Assembly: GCF_900182985.1 (NCBI RefSeq)
Contig: NZ_FXUY01000001.1
Span: 4,988,501-5,052,500 of the forward strand
Length of the DNA: 64,000 nucleotides
Reading direction: 5' to 3'
Source: Pseudomonas helmanticensis
Lineage (GTDB): Bacteria; Pseudomonadota; Gammaproteobacteria; Pseudomonadales; Pseudomonadaceae
Numbering within the stretch: position 1 is the stretch's first letter; each line of letters starts with the position of its first letter. The position numbers and the translations under genes were made by a program. Under the pieces are notes generated by a model. The model ran no database searches, had not been told where the DNA came from, and saw nothing but the letters and a program-made list of their open reading frames with translations. This document shows positions 40,357-49,634 of the stretch, piece by piece.

Positions 40357-41604
40357 ATGGCCATCGCCGTTCCCCTGAACGAGGGCAACAGCCCCACCTT
40401 GAAGCAGAAGCTCAAACGCGCCGAGCGGGTCAACCGCTGGAAAGCTCAAGCGCTGATCGCGCCGTTGGTGCTGTTTCTGCTGCTGGTGTTTCTGGTGCCG
40501 ATCGTGGCGCTGCTCTACAAAAGCGTCGGCAACCCCGAAGTGGTCGGCGGCATGCCGCGCACCGTGGCGGCCATCGCCAGTTGGGACGGTCGCGGCCTGC
40601 CCGCTGAACCGGTCTACAAAGCCGCCGGCGAAGACCTCGCTGAAGCGCGTAAAAACCAGACGCTGGGCGATCTGTCCAAGCGCTTGAACATGGAGTTGGC
40701 CGGCTATCGCAGCCTGCTGACCAAAACCGCCCGGGCGCTGCCCTTCGCCAGCGAACCGGCCTCTTATAAAGAAGCCCTGGAAGGTCTCGACGAACGTTGG
40801 GGCGACCCGGCCTACTGGCAAGCGGTCAAACGCAACACCAGCAGCATCACCCCGTATTACCTGCTGGCAGCGGTCGATCACCGTATCGACGACCTCGGCG
40901 AAGTCGCCTCGGCCACTCCGGATCAGGCGATCTACCTCGACATCTTCGCCCGCACGTTCTGGATGGGCCTGATCATCACCGTGATCTGCCTGCTACTCGC
41001 TTATCCACTGGCGTACCTGCTGGCGAACCTGCCCTCGCGCCAGAGCAATCTGCTGATGATTCTGGTGCTGTTGCCGTTCTGGACCTCGATTCTGGTGCGC
41101 GTCGCCGCGTGGATCGTGCTCCTGCAATCGGGCGGTCTGATCAACAGTGGCCTGATGGCCATGGGCATCATCGATAAACCGCTGGAACTGGTGTTCAACC
41201 GCACCGGTGTGTACATCTCGATGGTGCACATCCTGCTGCCGTTCATGATCCTGCCGATCTACAGCGTGATGAAAGGCATCTCGCCAACCTACATGCGCGC
41301 GGCAATTTCCCTTGGCTGCCATCCGTTCGCCAGTTTCTGGCGGGTGTACTTCCCGCAGACCTATGCCGGCGTCGGCGCCGGGTGCCTGTTGGTGTTCATT
41401 CTCGCCATCGGCTACTACATCACCCCGGCACTGCTCGGCAGCCCGAACGATCAAATGGTCAGCTACTTCGTTGCCTTCTACACCAACACCAGCATCAACT
41501 GGGGCATGGCCACCGCACTGGGCGGGCTGTTGCTGCTGGCGACCGTGGTGCTTTATCTGATTTACAGCTGGCTGGTCGGCGCCAGTCGCCTGCGCCTGAG
41601 CTAA
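40357..41604 (+). CDS. agtC: ABC transporter permease, PotB-like with large periplasmic insert (AgtC-like)
   Basis: An inner-membrane permease of 415 residues. The first transmembrane helix (about 28-50) is followed by a hydrophilic insert of roughly 140 residues (50-190, including Pro- and Lys/Glu-rich parts). Five more helices and the permease loop (RAAISLGCHPFASFWRVYFPQ) that contacts the ATPase come after. PotB proteins of about 285 residues lack the insert, so the extra domain is a feature of this subgroup and may help dock the binding protein (inference). It is translated 12 bases before agtD. Confidence 0.82.
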   Translation: MAIAVPLNEGNSPTLKQKLKRAERVNRWKAQALIAPLVLFLLLVFLVPIVALLYKSVGNPEVVGGMPRTVAAIASWDGRGLPAEPVYKAAGEDLAEARKNQTLGDLSKRLNMELAGYRSLLTKTARALPFASEPASYKEALEGLDERWGDPAYWQAVKRNTSSITPYYLLAAVDHRIDDLGEVASATPDQAIYLDIFARTFWMGLIITVICLLLAYPLAYLLANLPSRQSNLLMILVLLPFWTSILVRVAAWIVLLQSGGLINSGLMAMGIIDKPLELVFNRTGVYISMVHILLPFMILPIYSVMKGISPTYMRAAISLGCHPFASFWRVYFPQTYAGVGAGCLLVFILAIGYYITPALLGSPNDQMVSYFVAFYTNTSINWGMATALGGLLLLATVVLYLIYSWLVGASRLRLS

Positions 41605-41616
41605 GGGGAATTCGAG

Positions 41617-42441
41617 ATGCTGAGTCCTTATATGTCACCCATCGAACGGGTGTGGTTCTACGGCTTGCGGATCCTCTGCGGCTTGATCCTGCTGTTTCTG
41701 ATTCTGCCGGTGCTGGTGATTATCCCGCTGTCGTTCAACTCGGGCAGTTTCCTCGTATACCCGCTACAAGGTTTTTCGCTGCACTGGTACCAGGACTTTT
41801 TTGCCTCGGCGGAATGGATGCGTGCACTGAAGAACAGCATCATCGTTGCCCCGGCGGCGACGGTGCTGGCGATGGTCTTCGGTACGCTGGCGGCGATTGG
41901 TCTGACGCGCGGTGACTTTCCCGGTAAAGCGCTGGTGATGGCACTGGTCATTTCGCCAATGGTGGTGCCGGTGGTGATCATCGGTGTGGCGAGTTATCTG
42001 TTCTTCGCCCCGTTGGGCTTGGGCAACAGCTTCTTCTCGTTGATTGTGGTGCACGCGGTGTTGGGTGTGCCGTTTGTGATCATCACGGTGTCGGCAACGT
42101 TGCAGGGCTTTAACCACAACCTGGTGCGGGCTGCCGCGAGTCTCGGTGCTTCACCGCTGACGGCGTTCCGTCGGGTGACCTTGCCGCTGATTGCGCCGGG
42201 GGTGATTTCCGGGGCGCTGTTCGCGTTTGCGACTTCGTTTGATGAAGTGGTGGTGACGCTGTTTCTCGCAGGTCCCGAGCAGGCGACCTTGCCCCGGCAG
42301 ATGTTCAGCGGGATTCGCGAAAACCTCAGTCCGACGATTGCCGCTGCTGCGACATTACTGATTGCCTTCTCCGTGATCCTGCTGCTGACCCTGGAATGGC
42401 TGCGTGGCCGCAGCGAAAAACTGCGCACCGCTCAGATTTAA
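41617..42441 (+). CDS. agtD: ABC transporter permease, PotC-like (AgtD-like)
   Basis: The second permease has 274 residues with six hydrophobic helices and the coupling loop RAAASLGASPLTAFRRVTLPL near residue 170. It pairs with AgtC to form the channel. AAGGGGA precedes the ATG. It is the last gene of the importer. Repeats and the Fe-alcohol dehydrogenase follow, and I see no clear terminator between. Confidence 0.82.
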   Translation: MLSPYMSPIERVWFYGLRILCGLILLFLILPVLVIIPLSFNSGSFLVYPLQGFSLHWYQDFFASAEWMRALKNSIIVAPAATVLAMVFGTLAAIGLTRGDFPGKALVMALVISPMVVPVVIIGVASYLFFAPLGLGNSFFSLIVVHAVLGVPFVIITVSATLQGFNHNLVRAAASLGASPLTAFRRVTLPLIAPGVISGALFAFATSFDEVVVTLFLAGPEQATLPRQMFSGIRENLSPTIAAAATLLIAFSVILLLTLEWLRGRSEKLRTAQI

Positions 42442-42460
42442 GGTCCAGATCAAGAGCTTA

Positions 42461-42623
42461 CCCCCTCACCCCAGCCCTCTCCCCCATGGGGGCGAGGGGG
42501 AAAGGGAGCAGATCTTTATGGTTTTCAAAACCTGAGTTCGACTCGATAATTCAGGTCGGCGTATTGCGAGAGTACAACTCGGTCAGTCCCCTCTCCCTCT
42601 GGGAGAGGGCTAGGGTGAGGGGC
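42461..42623. repeat. Inverted CCCTCACCCCAGCCCTCTCC-type repeat pair
   Basis: The left arm 42461-42485 and right arm 42590-42623 are imperfect inverted copies of a CCCTCACCC(C/T)AGCCCTCTCCC unit, each with its own small palindrome. They fill most of the 288-base gap between agtD and the alcohol dehydrogenase. The family is common in pseudomonad intergenic DNA. Confidence 0.75.
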
Positions 42624-42729
42624 TCTTGCTCTTGCGCTCGATGAGTCATTCACCACCTGAATAGCAGACAACCCCAAATCCCCAGCTAATCTTGTGCCCA
42701 GCTCCCACATCTATAAGAGGCTGCGCACG

Positions 42730-43878
42730 ATGAGTCTGTCCCAGTTCAAAATCGCTCACAAACTGATCACCGGCGCCGGCGCCATCGAACAACTGGCCGC
42801 CGAACTCACGCGCCTCGACATCGACAACCCGCTGATTGTCACCGACGCCGCGCTGGTCAAATCTGGCACGGTCGAGCTGGCGCTGGTGCAACTCGGTGGG
42901 CGTGACTACGAGATTTTCGACCGCGTGCTGCCCGACCCGGAAATCGCCATCGTCGAGGACTGCATGCGCGTTTACCGCGAGGGAGGGCATGACGGTTTGA
43001 TCGGCCTCGGTGGCGGCAGCGCCATCGACATCGCCAAAAGTGTTGCCGCCTATGCCGGTTACCACGGCGCGCTGGAAGACCTGTTCGGCGTCGACCAGGT
43101 GCCGCGCAAAGGCCCGCCGCTGATCGCCATCCCGACCACCGCCGGCACCGGTTCCGAAGTCACCAACGTGGCAATCCTCTCGGACAAAGTCGCACAACTG
43201 AAGAAAGGCATCGTCAGCGACTTTCTATTACCGGACGTCGCGCTGGTCAGCCCGCAGATGACCCTGACCTGCCCACGCAGCGTTACCGCCGCCAGTGGTG
43301 TTGACGCGTTGGTGCACGCCATCGAATCCTATCTGTCGGTGAACGCCTCGCCGATCACCGACTCCCTGGCCATTGGCGCGATAAAACTTATCGCCAAAGC
43401 CCTGCCCAAGGCTTATGCCAATGGCGCCAACCTGCAAGCCCGCGAAGACATGGCCACCGCCAGTTTGATGGCCGGCATGGCGTTTGGTAATGCCGGGGTC
43501 GGCGCGGTGCATGCGCTGGCGTATCCGCTGGGCGGGCGTTTCAACATCGCCCATGGCGTGAGCAATGCCCTGTTGCTGCCCTATGTCATGACCTGGAACA
43601 AGATGGCCTGTGTCGAACGCATGCAGGATATTGCCGAAGCCATGGGCGTAAAGACCGCTCATCTGAGCGCAGCCGAGGCGGCGGACAAAGCCGTGCAGGC
43701 GATGACCGATTTGTGCGCAACGGTGGAAATCCCGGCCGGTTTGCGCAGTTTCGGTGTGCCGGAAGAGGCGATCCCAGCGATGGCGGTGGAAGCCGCGGGG
43801 ATCGAGCGCTTGATGCGCAATAACCCGCGCAAACTCAGCGCCGTCGATATCGAGAAGATCTACCGAGCGGCGTACTGA
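42730..43878 (+). CDS. Iron-containing alcohol dehydrogenase
   Basis: This 382-residue group III (Fe-type) alcohol dehydrogenase contains the NAD-binding GLGGGSAIDIAKSVAA near residue 97 and the metal-binding His-rich stretch (DALVHAIESYLS and GAVHALAYPLGG). It would reduce an aldehyde or oxidise an alcohol with NAD. The substrate is not readable. Lying behind the agt importer it might act on a semialdehyde from aminovalerate or GABA breakdown, a guess from context only. Starting at ATG 42730 gives MSLSQFKIAHKL; the 36-base extension upstream is not conserved-looking. Confidence 0.88.
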   Translation: MSLSQFKIAHKLITGAGAIEQLAAELTRLDIDNPLIVTDAALVKSGTVELALVQLGGRDYEIFDRVLPDPEIAIVEDCMRVYREGGHDGLIGLGGGSAIDIAKSVAAYAGYHGALEDLFGVDQVPRKGPPLIAIPTTAGTGSEVTNVAILSDKVAQLKKGIVSDFLLPDVALVSPQMTLTCPRSVTAASGVDALVHAIESYLSVNASPITDSLAIGAIKLIAKALPKAYANGANLQAREDMATASLMAGMAFGNAGVGAVHALAYPLGGRFNIAHGVSNALLLPYVMTWNKMACVERMQDIAEAMGVKTAHLSAAEAADKAVQAMTDLCATVEIPAGLRSFGVPEEAIPAMAVEAAGIERLMRNNPRKLSAVDIEKIYRAAY

Positions 43879-43957
43879 TCATCGCGGTCACGGTGCGCGC
43901 GCTCAAGCATGAGGCTACAATGCGCGCCATCGTGATTTAGCTCAGAAAAGGTGCGTC

Positions 43958-44632
43958 ATGCAGCCCTTCGTAATTGCTCCGTCGATTCTCTCCGCCGACT
44001 TCGCCCGCCTCGGCGAGGAAGTGGACAACGTTCTCGCCGCTGGCGCCGACTTCGTTCACTTCGACGTCATGGACAACCACTACGTGCCGAACCTGACCAT
44101 CGGTCCGATGGTTTGTGCGGCATTGCGCAAGTACGGCGTCACCGCGCCGATCGACGCGCACCTGATGGTCAGCCCGGTAGACCGTATCGTCGGCGATTTC
44201 ATCGAAGCCGGCGCGACCTACATCACCTTCCACCCGGAAGCCACGCTGCACGTCGATCGTTCGCTGCAACTGATACGTGAAGGCGGCTGCAAATCCGGTC
44301 TGGTGTTCAACCCGGCGACCCCGCTGGACGTGCTCAAATACGTGATCGACAAAGTCGATATGGTCTTGCTGATGAGCGTCAACCCAGGCTTCGGCGGGCA
44401 GAAGTTCATTCCCGGCACCCTCGACAAACTGCGCGAAGCGCGGGCGATCATCGATGTCTCGGGCCGTGACATCCGTCTGGAAATCGACGGCGGCGTCAAC
44501 GTCAACAACATCCGCGAAATCGCTGCGGCTGGCGCTGACACTTTTGTCGCCGGCTCGGCAATCTTCAATGCGCCGAACTATCAGGAAGTCATCGACAAGA
44601 TGCGTTCCGAACTGGCGCTGGCTCGCCCATGA
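43958..44632 (+). CDS. rpe: Ribulose-phosphate 3-epimerase
   Basis: Rpe interconverts ribulose-5-phosphate and xylulose-5-phosphate in the pentose phosphate pathway. The 224-residue TIM barrel has [14 protein letters not shown] at the start, the metal ligands [13 protein letters not shown] and [14 protein letters not shown], and the C-terminal phosphate site ([14 protein letters not shown]). It overlaps gph by four bases and leads the rpe-gph-trpE unit, an order shared by many proteobacteria. Confidence 0.98.
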   Translation: MQPFVIAPSILSADFARLGEEVDNVLAAGADFVHFDVMDNHYVPNLTIGPMVCAALRKYGVTAPIDAHLMVSPVDRIVGDFIEAGATYITFHPEATLHVDRSLQLIREGGCKSGLVFNPATPLDVLKYVIDKVDMVLLMSVNPGFGGQKFIPGTLDKLREARAIIDVSGRDIRLEIDGGVNVNNIREIAAAGADTFVAGSAIFNAPNYQEVIDKMRSELALARP

Positions 44633-45447
44633 GCGGGTTTGAGCAGCTGTTCCCGGGAAAACTGCCTCGGCTGGTGATGTTCGATCTGGATGGCACGCTG
44701 ATCGACTCGGTTCCGGACCTGGCAGCAGCGGTGGACAACATGCTGCTCTCCCTCGGCCGCAAGCCTGCCGGCATCGAATCGGTGCGCGAGTGGGTGGGCA
44801 ACGGCGCGCCGGTATTGGTGCGCCGCGCTTTGGCCGGTAGCATCGATCATTCGGCGGTGGATGACGTCGAGGCCGAACATGCGCTGGAAGTGTTCATGGA
44901 GGCTTACGCCGCCAGCCACGAGCTGACCGTGGTCTATCCCGGCGTGCGCGACACCCTCAAGTGGCTGCAAAAGCAGGGTGTGGTCATGGCGCTGATCACC
45001 AACAAGCCGGAGCGCTTCGTCGCGCCGCTGCTGGATCAGATGAAAATCGGTCGCTATTTCAAGTGGATCATCGGTGGCGATACCTTGCCGCAGAAAAAAC
45101 CTGACCCGGCGGCGCTGTTCTTCGTGATGAAAATGGCCAATATCCCTGCCTCGCAATCGTTGTTCGTCGGCGACTCGCGCAGCGACGTGCTGGCGGCGAA
45201 AGCGGCGGGGGTCAAATGCGTGGCGCTGAGTTATGGCTACAACCATGGCCGGCCAATTGCCGAGGAATCGCCGGCATTGGTGATCGACGATCTGCGCAAA
45301 CTAATTCCCGGTTGCCTCGTCACGGCCGCTGAGATAACGTTGCCCGACGCTTCTCAATCCCATTCTGGAAACGCCATCGTGGTGGTCACTCGCAAACTCT
45401 GGATGAAAGTCATCAAGGCCCTGGCCCGCTGGCGTTGGCGCGCCTGA
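44629..45447 (+). CDS. gph: Phosphoglycolate phosphatase with C-terminal Trp-leader tail
   Basis: A HAD-family phosphatase of 272 residues: [15 protein letters not shown] (nucleophile Asp), [20 protein letters not shown] and [12 protein letters not shown]. It removes phosphate from 2-phosphoglycolate. The enzyme fold ends near residue 228. The last 41 residues are a low-homology tail finishing [12 protein letters not shown], with three Trp codons in the final 17. That tail aligns with the separate 28-codon frame before trpG (49384-49470), so the gph stop codon appears to double as the end of the trpE leader peptide. trpE follows 71 bases on. Confidence 0.93.
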   Translation: MSGFEQLFPGKLPRLVMFDLDGTLIDSVPDLAAAVDNMLLSLGRKPAGIESVREWVGNGAPVLVRRALAGSIDHSAVDDVEAEHALEVFMEAYAASHELTVVYPGVRDTLKWLQKQGVVMALITNKPERFVAPLLDQMKIGRYFKWIIGGDTLPQKKPDPAALFFVMKMANIPASQSLFVGDSRSDVLAAKAAGVKCVALSYGYNHGRPIAEESPALVIDDLRKLIPGCLVTAAEITLPDASQSHSGNAIVVVTRKLWMKVIKALARWRWRA

Positions 45448-45518
45448 CTTGTTCCTCGCCGGCCTGCCGGCACGTTTGCCTACCTGACTGATTTGCCCCT
45501 CACACCACGAGGCACCTT
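45403..45518 (+). promoter_or_regulatory. Predicted trpE leader and attenuator region
   Basis: The Trp codons at 45430-45432 and 45436-45438 close the gph frame. GCTGGCG (45428-45434) can pair with CGCCGGC (45457-45463), while GCCGG (45458-45462) can instead pair with CCGGC (45467-45471), so the two helices are mutually exclusive. Ribosome position on the Trp codons could choose between them. No U-tract terminator is visible, and the final output might be on translation, because CCTC before trpE can pair with the GAGG ribosome site. The mechanism is inference. Confidence 0.55.
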
Positions 45519-46997
45519 ATGATCCGCGAAGAATTCCTGCGCTTGGCCGCTGACGGCTACAACCGCATCCCGCTGGCCTGCGAAACCCTGGCCGACTTCG
45601 ACACGCCGCTGTCGATCTACCTGAAACTGGCCGACCAGCCCAACTCCTACCTGCTCGAATCGGTGCAGGGCGGCGAGAAATGGGGCCGTTATTCGATCAT
45701 CGGCCTGCCATGCCGCACGGTCATGCGCGTTCACGACCATCACGTCAGCATCACCGTCGATGGCGTCGAAACCGAAAGCCACGACGTCGAAGACCCGCTG
45801 GCCTTCGTCGAAACCTTCAAGGCACGCTACAACGTGCCGACCATCGCTGGCCTGCCGCGTTTCAACGGCGGCCTGGTCGGTTACTTCGGTTACGACTGCG
45901 TGCGTTATGTCGAGAAGCGCCTGGGCAAGTGCCCGAACCCGGATCCTTTGGGTGTGCCGGATATTTTGCTGATGGTTTCCGATGCCGTCGTGGTGTTCGA
46001 CAACCTCGCTGGCAAGATGCACGCGATCGTGCTGGCCGACCCTGCGCAGGCCGATGCCTTCGAACAAGGTCAGGCGCAATTGCAGGCGTTGCTGGAGAAA
46101 CTGCGTCAGCCGATCACCCCGCGCCGTGGCCTGGATTTCAGCAAGCAGCAGTCGGCTGATCCGGTGTTCCGTTCGAGTTTCACTCAGGACGACTACGAAA
46201 AAGCCGTCGATACCATCAAGGAATACATCCTTGCCGGTGACTGCATGCAGGTTGTGCCGTCGCAGCGCATGTCGATCGACTTCAAGGCTGCGCCGATCGA
46301 TCTGTATCGCGCACTGCGTTGCTTCAACCCGACGCCATACATGTACTTCTTCAACTTCGGCGACTTCCACGTCGTCGGCAGTTCGCCGGAAGTGCTGGTG
46401 CGGGTCGAAGACAACCTGATCACCGTGCGCCCCATTGCCGGTACACGCCCACGTGGCGCGACCGAAGAAGCCGATGTGGCGCTGGAAGAAGATCTGCTGT
46501 CGGATGAAAAGGAGATCGCCGAGCACTTGATGCTGATCGACCTGGGTCGTAACGACACCGGTCGCGTATCGGAAATCGGTTCGGTGAAACTCACCGAGAA
46601 GATGGTCATCGAGCGTTATTCCAACGTGATGCACATCGTCTCCAACGTCACCGGCCAGTTGAAGGCCGGGCTGACGGCGATGGACGCGCTGCGGGCGATT
46701 CTGCCGGCGGGCACTTTGTCCGGCGCGCCGAAGATTCGTGCGATGGAAATCATCGACGAACTTGAACCGGTCAAGCGTGGTGTGTATGGCGGCGCGGTCG
46801 GTTACTTCGCCTGGAACGGCAACATGGACACTGCGATTGCGATTCGCACGGCGGTGATCAAGAACGGTGAACTGCACGTGCAGGCCGGTGGCGGCATTGT
46901 CGCCGACTCGGTACCGGCGCTGGAATGGGAAGAAACCCTGAACAAACGCCGCGCGATGTTCCGCGCCGTTGCCCTGGCCGAACAAACCCCGGACTGA
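45519..46997 (+). CDS. trpE: Anthranilate synthase component I TrpE
   Basis: TrpE converts chorismate to anthranilate with ammonia supplied by TrpG. The 492 residues include the tryptophan feedback site LLES at 45-48 and the chorismate-binding C-terminal half ([56 protein letters not shown]). GAGG precedes the ATG. trpE is split from trpGDC by estA, as in other pseudomonads. A strong terminator lies 230 bases downstream. Confidence 0.98.
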   Translation: MIREEFLRLAADGYNRIPLACETLADFDTPLSIYLKLADQPNSYLLESVQGGEKWGRYSIIGLPCRTVMRVHDHHVSITVDGVETESHDVEDPLAFVETFKARYNVPTIAGLPRFNGGLVGYFGYDCVRYVEKRLGKCPNPDPLGVPDILLMVSDAVVVFDNLAGKMHAIVLADPAQADAFEQGQAQLQALLEKLRQPITPRRGLDFSKQQSADPVFRSSFTQDDYEKAVDTIKEYILAGDCMQVVPSQRMSIDFKAAPIDLYRALRCFNPTPYMYFFNFGDFHVVGSSPEVLVRVEDNLITVRPIAGTRPRGATEEADVALEEDLLSDEKEIAEHLMLIDLGRNDTGRVSEIGSVKLTEKMVIERYSNVMHIVSNVTGQLKAGLTAMDALRAILPAGTLSGAPKIRAMEIIDELEPVKRGVYGGAVGYFAWNGNMDTAIAIRTAVIKNGELHVQAGGGIVADSVPALEWEETLNKRRAMFRAVALAEQTPD

Positions 46998-47061
46998 TCG
47001 CAGATCCCTAGTGGGAGAGGCCATGTGTGGTAAGGGGATTTATCTGTGGTGTGGGATTCAT

Positions 47062-47195
47062 TGTGGCGAGGGGATTTATCCCCGCTCGGCTGCGCAGCAG
47101 TCGTAAAACCATTACATGCGGTTTGCCTGATACACCGCGGTGTTTGGTTTAGGGGCTGCTTCGCACCCCAACGGGGATAAATCCCCTCGCCACAG
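47062..47195. repeat. REPIN of the GTGGCGAGGGGATTTATCCC family
   Basis: The left arm TGTGGCGAGGGGATTTATCC (47062 onward) and right arm GGGGATAAATCCCCTCGCCA (47173-47192) are inverted copies flanking about 80 bases. This is the first major REP family of fluorescens-group genomes and the only pair of its kind in the window. Confidence 0.88.
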
Positions 47196-47226
47196 GTTAA
47201 TGTCTCTCACCCCAGAAATGATCCAT

Positions 47227-47259
47227 AAAAAGCGGCGCCTGTGAGGGCGCCGCTTTTTT
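47227..47259 (+). terminator. Intrinsic terminator after trpE
   Basis: AAGCGGCGCC (47230-47239) and GGCGCCGCTT (47246-47255) form a 10-bp stem with loop TGTGAG, followed by a T run. A preceding AAAA makes it partly bidirectional, so it may also serve estA. Confidence 0.85.
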
Positions 47260-47279
47260 ATGACCTGCAACAACCCTCC

Positions 47280-47312
47280 GTAGGAGCTGCCGCAGGCTGC
47301 GATCCTTTGATC
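47280..47312. repeat. REP element (single copy)
   Basis: GTAGGAGCTGCCGCAGGCTG plus CGATCCTTTGATC, one half of the same REP family as at 16.6 kb, without an inverted partner. It lies just past the estA stop. Confidence 0.85.
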
Positions 47313-47318
47313 TACCGC

Positions 47319-49226
47319 TTAAAAATCCAGCACCACCCCAACATTCAAACCCTGCTGGGTAAAGTCATCATCCTTGCGGAACGTATACCCGCCACGCAGC
47401 GCCAGATCAGCGGTGAGCTTGTGGCTGACGCCCAGACTCAACCGGTTCAAATGGCTCTGCGGCGTGTAACCCTCAAGTTTGAAGTCGTTCGCCGGCAAGG
47501 TATTGAGTGCGATGTTGACCTTTTGCACGTCATCCTCGTACTCACGCTCGTGAGCGTACTCACCATACACCTGGGTTTGCGGAGTGAAGTTGTACTTGCC
47601 CTGCAAGCCGAGGCCGAGGCGTTTCGAATCGCGGGTCTGGTCGTCAAAGGTCAGGGCCGTGGCGCGGTTGCTTTTCTCCGAGTAACCGTCGACATCGACG
47701 CTGGCGTAGTCGGCGCTGATGAACGGCGACAGGTGCCACTCGCTGCCCGGCTGGGCAATGTCATAACCGATACGCGTGCTGAACGCCCACAGGCTGCCGT
47801 CGGTATCGCCTTTTTCTGCACCTTCGCTGACGCCCAGATCAAACTTGCGCTTGAGGTTGTCGTACTCGAGTTTGCCGCCGGTCAACGCCATGTCAGCCCA
47901 CCAGCGATTCTGCTGGAACTGGGCGAACGCGGTGGCCATGTAGCTGTTGAGTTTGTAGTCGGAATCGTTATGACCAGCCTCGAGGTTCTGCCGGTAGAAA
48001 CCGCCCGCCACACCGACACGCCACGCCTCGTTGAGACGATAGCTGCCGCCGACGTTGAGGTTGTAACCGCTGCCATCGGCGCTGGCGCCGCTGCTTTGGC
48101 TATCGACGTCGACATGCTGACCACCCGCTGAAACGATCGCGCGCCATTGGCCAACCGCTTGCCAGTTTTCCCAATCGGCTTGCCATTGGCTGCGCAGTTC
48201 ATCCTGATGCGCGCGGACGGTGGCGTGGGCCATTTCCGGCAGCAATGTCAGTTCCCATGGCGCCGCCAGCAGGGAATAGGCGTAGTCGGAGATCAGTTTC
48301 TGGCCGGCTTCGGTCGGGTGCACGCCGTCGTTGTAGATCAGCTTGCTCGGATCCGGGGTCGCACTGTTGATGCCGTAACGGGCGTTTTCCGGGCAACTGC
48401 TGCCGCTGAAGCAGGTCGCGGTCAGATTCTGATCGGTGGCCAAGCCAAAGCGCCCGGGATTGGCGAACACTTCCGACAGCAGTACCGGAATGTTCAACGG
48501 AATGATTTCGGCGTTGATGCCTTGCAGGCGTGTCACCAACTGGCTATTGAATTGCGCGGCGAGCTGGCTGCTGAACGACTGCAGCGGTGTGCCATTGATC
48601 GCCGGAGTCAGGCCGACGTCAGGCAGCAACCAGACCATCACGTATTTGGCGCCGGCGGTTTGCAGCGCTTGCACACTGTCGGCCAGGCGATCGGCGCCGG
48701 CATTGGCTTGCGGCAGGCTGAGAATGCGACCCTGGAGGAAGTCGTTACCGCCGCCGGAAATGTAATACAGCGCATTCGGGTCGGCACGGAAGCCGTTCGA
48801 TGGCAGGTAACCGGCGCGGGTGCGTTCGCCTGTGGCGGATTGTGTAGTGATCGAATCGAGGATCTGATCGGTTCGATAACCGCCAACCGCCCAGTTATTG
48901 CCGTCGGGCTGACCGTTTTCGGCGCGCACTGCCGAACTCGATGAAGCTGTCTGATCCGGGGTGAAGCCCAGTCGTCCACCGAGTAATTGCGTGGAGTTCA
49001 GCGAACGTACTTCGCCGCTGCCATCCAGGTAAACCGGGCCGGTGCGGTTGGTGTAACGCTGGGTGGCACCGGCCGGGCCGCCGGTGTCCCTGAAGGTGCC
49101 GGCATCGTTGAGGCTGTCGCCAAACACCACGAAATTCGAGTAAGGATTGGGTGCGGCATTGGCCTGGGCACAGGCCAGTGCGAGGAGGCAGCCGGCCAGC
49201 GGTACAAACAACGTCTGTTTGATCAT
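47319..49226 (-). CDS. estA: EstA/EstP autotransporter GDSL esterase
   Basis: An outer-membrane esterase of 635 residues. The signal peptide ends near AQANA (residue 24). The GDSL lipase passenger has nucleophile Ser38 in [18 protein letters not shown], and the Asp/His pair [11 protein letters not shown]-terminal autotransporter barrel (about 370-635) ends in Phe (VGVVLDF), as outer-membrane proteins do. Homologues face the outside and affect rhamnolipid production and motility in P. aeruginosa. It stands alone between trpE and trpG in the opposite direction to the trp genes. ATG 49224-49226 is preferred over an in-frame TTG six bases up. Confidence 0.93.
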   Translation of the reverse strand: MIKQTLFVPLAGCLLALACAQANAAPNPYSNFVVFGDSLNDAGTFRDTGGPAGATQRYTNRTGPVYLDGSGEVRSLNSTQLLGGRLGFTPDQTASSSSAVRAENGQPDGNNWAVGGYRTDQILDSITTQSATGERTRAGYLPSNGFRADPNALYYISGGGNDFLQGRILSLPQANAGADRLADSVQALQTAGAKYVMVWLLPDVGLTPAINGTPLQSFSSQLAAQFNSQLVTRLQGINAEIIPLNIPVLLSEVFANPGRFGLATDQNLTATCFSGSSCPENARYGINSATPDPSKLIYNDGVHPTEAGQKLISDYAYSLLAAPWELTLLPEMAHATVRAHQDELRSQWQADWENWQAVGQWRAIVSAGGQHVDVDSQSSGASADGSGYNLNVGGSYRLNEAWRVGVAGGFYRQNLEAGHNDSDYKLNSYMATAFAQFQQNRWWADMALTGGKLEYDNLKRKFDLGVSEGAEKGDTDGSLWAFSTRIGYDIAQPGSEWHLSPFISADYASVDVDGYSEKSNRATALTFDDQTRDSKRLGLGLQGKYNFTPQTQVYGEYAHEREYEDDVQKVNIALNTLPANDFKLEGYTPQSHLNRLSLGVSHKLTADLALRGGYTFRKDDDFTQQGLNVGVVLDF

Positions 49227-49634
49227 GAGCAAGTCCGTTTATTTATTGTTGTAGGTGAACGAAACGACAGTACCAAAAACTTCCGGCCTTTTGCCATCGG
49301 TCGCGAATCCTCCCCTGGATTTATCCCCCAAAGCCCCGGCCATATTGCACGCTCCGCCCAGCTAAGTTACTGTGCCGGAACGTATGAACGAGACCTTCCC
49401 CGTGTTGATCACCAGCAAACTTCTGGATCAAGTCATCAAGGCACACGCCCGCTGGCGTTGGCGCGCCTGAATCTTTTCTGCCGGCCCCGCCGGATCTGTA
49501 TCGCTTTGCCTTCCTTGCCTGTTTGAAATGCCGCTGTGCCGACGCGTCTACCTGCGTCCGACATCGTGCAGCGCCCTGCGGGCAAGTCATCTGAAGGCTG
49601 TCTCCAAGTCAGAATTCAAGAGGTTCGAAACGCC
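49227..49634. promoter_or_regulatory. estA-trpG intergenic region containing the trpG leader
   Basis: These 408 bases hold a promoter-like TTGCAC-17-TACTGT (49345-49373), the 28-codon leader (49384-49470) and an attenuator-like hairpin set after it. The promoter would start only a few bases before the leader ATG, so it may not be the true one. The last 140 bases before trpG hold a small GCCC-TGC-GGGC hairpin and nothing else I recognise. Confidence 0.5.
49384..49470 (+). CDS. trpL: Predicted trp leader peptide upstream of trpGDC
   Basis: A 28-codon frame opens at ATG 49384 behind GGAA and ends VIKAHARWRWRA, with Trp codons at 49453-49455 and 49459-49461 just before TGA. It aligns with the Gph tail ([12 protein letters not shown]) over about 22 residues, and 24 bases at the 3' end are identical in DNA. 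After it, CTGGCG (49452-49457) can pair with CGCCGG (49488-49493), and CCGGC (49481-49485) competes for the same GCCGG. It would sense tryptophanyl-tRNA supply through ribosome stalling, by the known principle of trp attenuation. A leader for trpGDC is plausible, but expression is unproven. Confidence 0.75.
   Translation: MNETFPVLITSKLLDQVIKAHARWRWRA

Larger units (their letters stand above)
46998..47318. other. trpE-estA intergenic region
   Basis: These 321 bases between convergent genes hold a long REPIN (47062-47195), the trpE terminator (47227-47259) and a single REP (47280-47312). I see no open frame of interest. Confidence 0.8.

Noticed and set aside
40291..40881. 196-codon minus-strand frame opposite the start of agtC
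   Set aside because: Shadow of agtC reaching into the upstream palindromic repeat, with no ribosome site.
45480..47024. Open frame of 514 codons opposite trpE
   Set aside because: Antisense of trpE spanning slightly past both ends, as expected for GC-rich DNA.
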